DNA of 64,000 nt. Origin: Trichuris trichiura. Lineage: Eukaryota > Nematoda > Enoplea > Trichinellida > Trichuridae. Position 1 is the first letter of the stretch, and the number at the start of each line of letters is the position of its first letter. A program made the translations under genes and the position numbers. This document shows positions 62,369-64,000 of this stretch, piece by piece. The notes beneath the pieces are model-generated. The model ran no database searches and had not been told where the DNA came from. It worked only from the letters and a program-made list of their open reading frames with translations. Location: positions 2,356,001-2,420,000 of the forward strand of contig JBAJFE010000014.1 in NCBI GenBank assembly GCA_037903355.1, given 5' to 3'.

Positions 62369-63589
62369 ATCAGTTTTCCTAACAGGTAGACCCAACATGG
62401 GTCCTGGTCACTACAGGCTACCTAGACTTTGATTTTTATTTTCGATTATTTGCAATTTCCCGCTAAGTTCCTGTTGTATATTCGTTCTGGCGCATTCATG
62501 CTACCTGCAAGTATTTAACATCTAATCTGATTCGTAGTTGCATGTAAGTTACTCTTTTGTTTATGTTAAAGAGTGTACGTCGCATTGCTTTCGAAACTGC
62601 TGCAGTTTAACGTATGTGATTGGCAAACATGCTTACTTCAATCTAGTTTTGCCAAGCAATTCCAACTCGCTTAGAACTTCTTCATATGTGCCTTTCCAAG
62701 CGTTAAGCTCAAAAGCTTGTATGCTGTAAGGGAAAGTTCCTACCTTAGTCAAATAAGTTTGTGTAATTGTTCTGTTCCATTATTAGTTATTGTTCTGTTG
62801 ATCTCTTAGGTGCCCAATTTTTAAGTTGGATTTCGCCATAAACACACACGAGTTCATGGTCAATTTTGGCTTCAGTGATGTGTCAGCAGCCTAACCGCAG
62901 GAGATTTCGAGAAATATCATTACGGCGGGCCAGTCCTACTGTTATATGCGAACAGCGACCAACATGTACGAAGTTCGGCAGTTATTGTACTGATATTGCC
63001 AAGGCAAAACATTGTGATCTAACTGAGGATCAGAACTATCCGCTGAGTACAATTAATAAAAAAACGTGAAAAGTACAATTACTCTTGATAGGTGCGCAAC
63101 AGATGCCACGCAATGATCAGTAAACAAAAATTCTTTTACTTTACACAGAGCCATCGAAAAGAGCAATGTCCCGTGTCTTCGGTGTCTATGATAACTGATT
63201 ATCGTGAAAACTTTGCAAAAGGTTTCTAACAGTATTAGTGCCTTTCTTTCTCAGCTAAGGAACTTTAAAGTTTTCCAAGACTTTAAACCGTTAATATCGG
63301 TTAAAAAAGCTGCTGCAAGCCAATAAATGCAGCTTACAAGCATTTTGTTGACTACCCAAGTGGCTGTTAAAGGTAAGCAATTGGTTAATTTTTGTCTTAT
63401 TACGCATCTCGCCTGAAATGCTTGTGCGACTGGAAGTCGGTAAAGATCTGCAAAATTTGCCTGCTTCACAGTATTCTAGGTACACTTGTAATGCAATGCT
63501 TTGAGCAGCTTCTATAAAAGCAGTTTCGACCTACTAATCCGCAATAGGCAGTAGCAAATCAAATATCACCGTAATACGTTCAGACGTGT
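62369..63589. other. Intergenic, no gene seen
   Basis: 3' flank of the 152-residue gene. No feature recognised. Confidence 0.4.
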
Positions 63590-63830
63590 GCTTGAAAACT
63601 GGATGTTTTGTAACGGGTTGAATTTTCATGGTTGTAAGGTCTTCTACGGCTTTTCCAGTTTTTCGTTGTGCTGTTATCTGTAATTAAACTAAACAACTGC
63701 TCTACCAACGGATGGATGAGCCGTTATTAAGAAAAGTACAGATATCAACGCACTCAACTGTTTTATTGTTCAAAGCTTTCGGAACGCTCTAGTTCCGTCG
63801 TCAGTGAGGTGGTGGACGTGTGCGTATTAA
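63590..63830. repeat. Single-arm copy of the fold-back family with hammerhead-like core
   Basis: Shares GAAAACTGG, TACGGCTTT, ACGGATGGATGAGC and TTAAGAAAA in order with 6.75-6.90 kb. On the minus strand 63,771-63,804 reads CTGACGA, hairpin CGGAAC/GTTCCG with a 6-nt loop, then AAAGCTTTG. The hairpin differs from the copies at 1.87 and 38.73 kb on both sides yet stays fully paired. Confidence 0.75.
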
Positions 63831-64000
63831 TGAATAACATTATTAATTTAAGGTAGCATTGTCATTAAATCAAAAGGAATACAGAGCATTCCATTGGATA
63901 AGGCAGATTTGAAAAAAGTGGACCCGGTTATATGCAGTTTTCTCTGTAAATTTACTGGAAGGTTTCTCACAGACCTCTGAGATAAGAAATGCGTAGGCAT

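Overview
The window is eukaryotic. Genes are split by many short GT-AG introns (most about 30-60 nt, a few of several kb), codon use is neutral, and the intergenic DNA is full of decayed DNA transposons and fold-back repeats. The gene set and the intron sizes fit a nematode, most likely a clade I worm such as a whipworm (Trichuris type). That assignment is inference; no marker gene in the window fixes the species.

Layout. 33-568 (+): last exons of a PPWD1-type spliceosomal cyclophilin that enters from the left. 0.6-14.8 kb: no gene seen; it holds a palindromic fold-back element, a 115-bp hAT MITE, a roughly 1-kb duplicated block with a third partial copy, a nested AT-rich palindrome and a solo LTR. 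14,810-22,718 (-): a secreted chymotrypsin-fold serine protease whose 5.2-kb intron contains a broken mariner. 28,335-28,418 (+): tRNA-Leu(TAG). 30,132-30,962 (-): a single-exon GILT-family thiol reductase. 33,518-37,196 (+): a complete 11-exon BBS5. 37,590-39,894: a Tigger/pogo-like element with a fold-back nested in it. 40,819-43,070 (-): a three-exon protein made of four SH2-like modules. 44,292-54,870 (-): a complete 21-exon furin/PC5-type proprotein convertase with Cys-rich repeats, a membrane anchor and a short tail; a hAT element lies in its 4.1-kb intron. 57.5-60.2 kb: two abutting Tigger/pogo elements. 61,578-62,368 (+): a four-exon gene for a 152-residue helical protein that I do not recognise.

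The gene models come from joining exons by hand. In each multi-exon model the splice phases agree from end to end, and the joined proteins keep their family motifs across the junctions. The genes are not an operon and show no shared pathway: splicing cyclophilin, digestive or secretory protease, lysosomal reductase, ciliary BBSome subunit, adaptor-like SH2 protein and secretory-pathway convertase.

The most unusual signal is a dispersed family of repeats carrying a hammerhead-ribozyme-like core (CTGAYGA, a hairpin, then GAAA). The hairpin sequence differs between copies but keeps its pairing. Several copies sit in near-perfect palindromes. The second is the SH2 protein, in which modules with and without the phosphotyrosine-binding arginine alternate.
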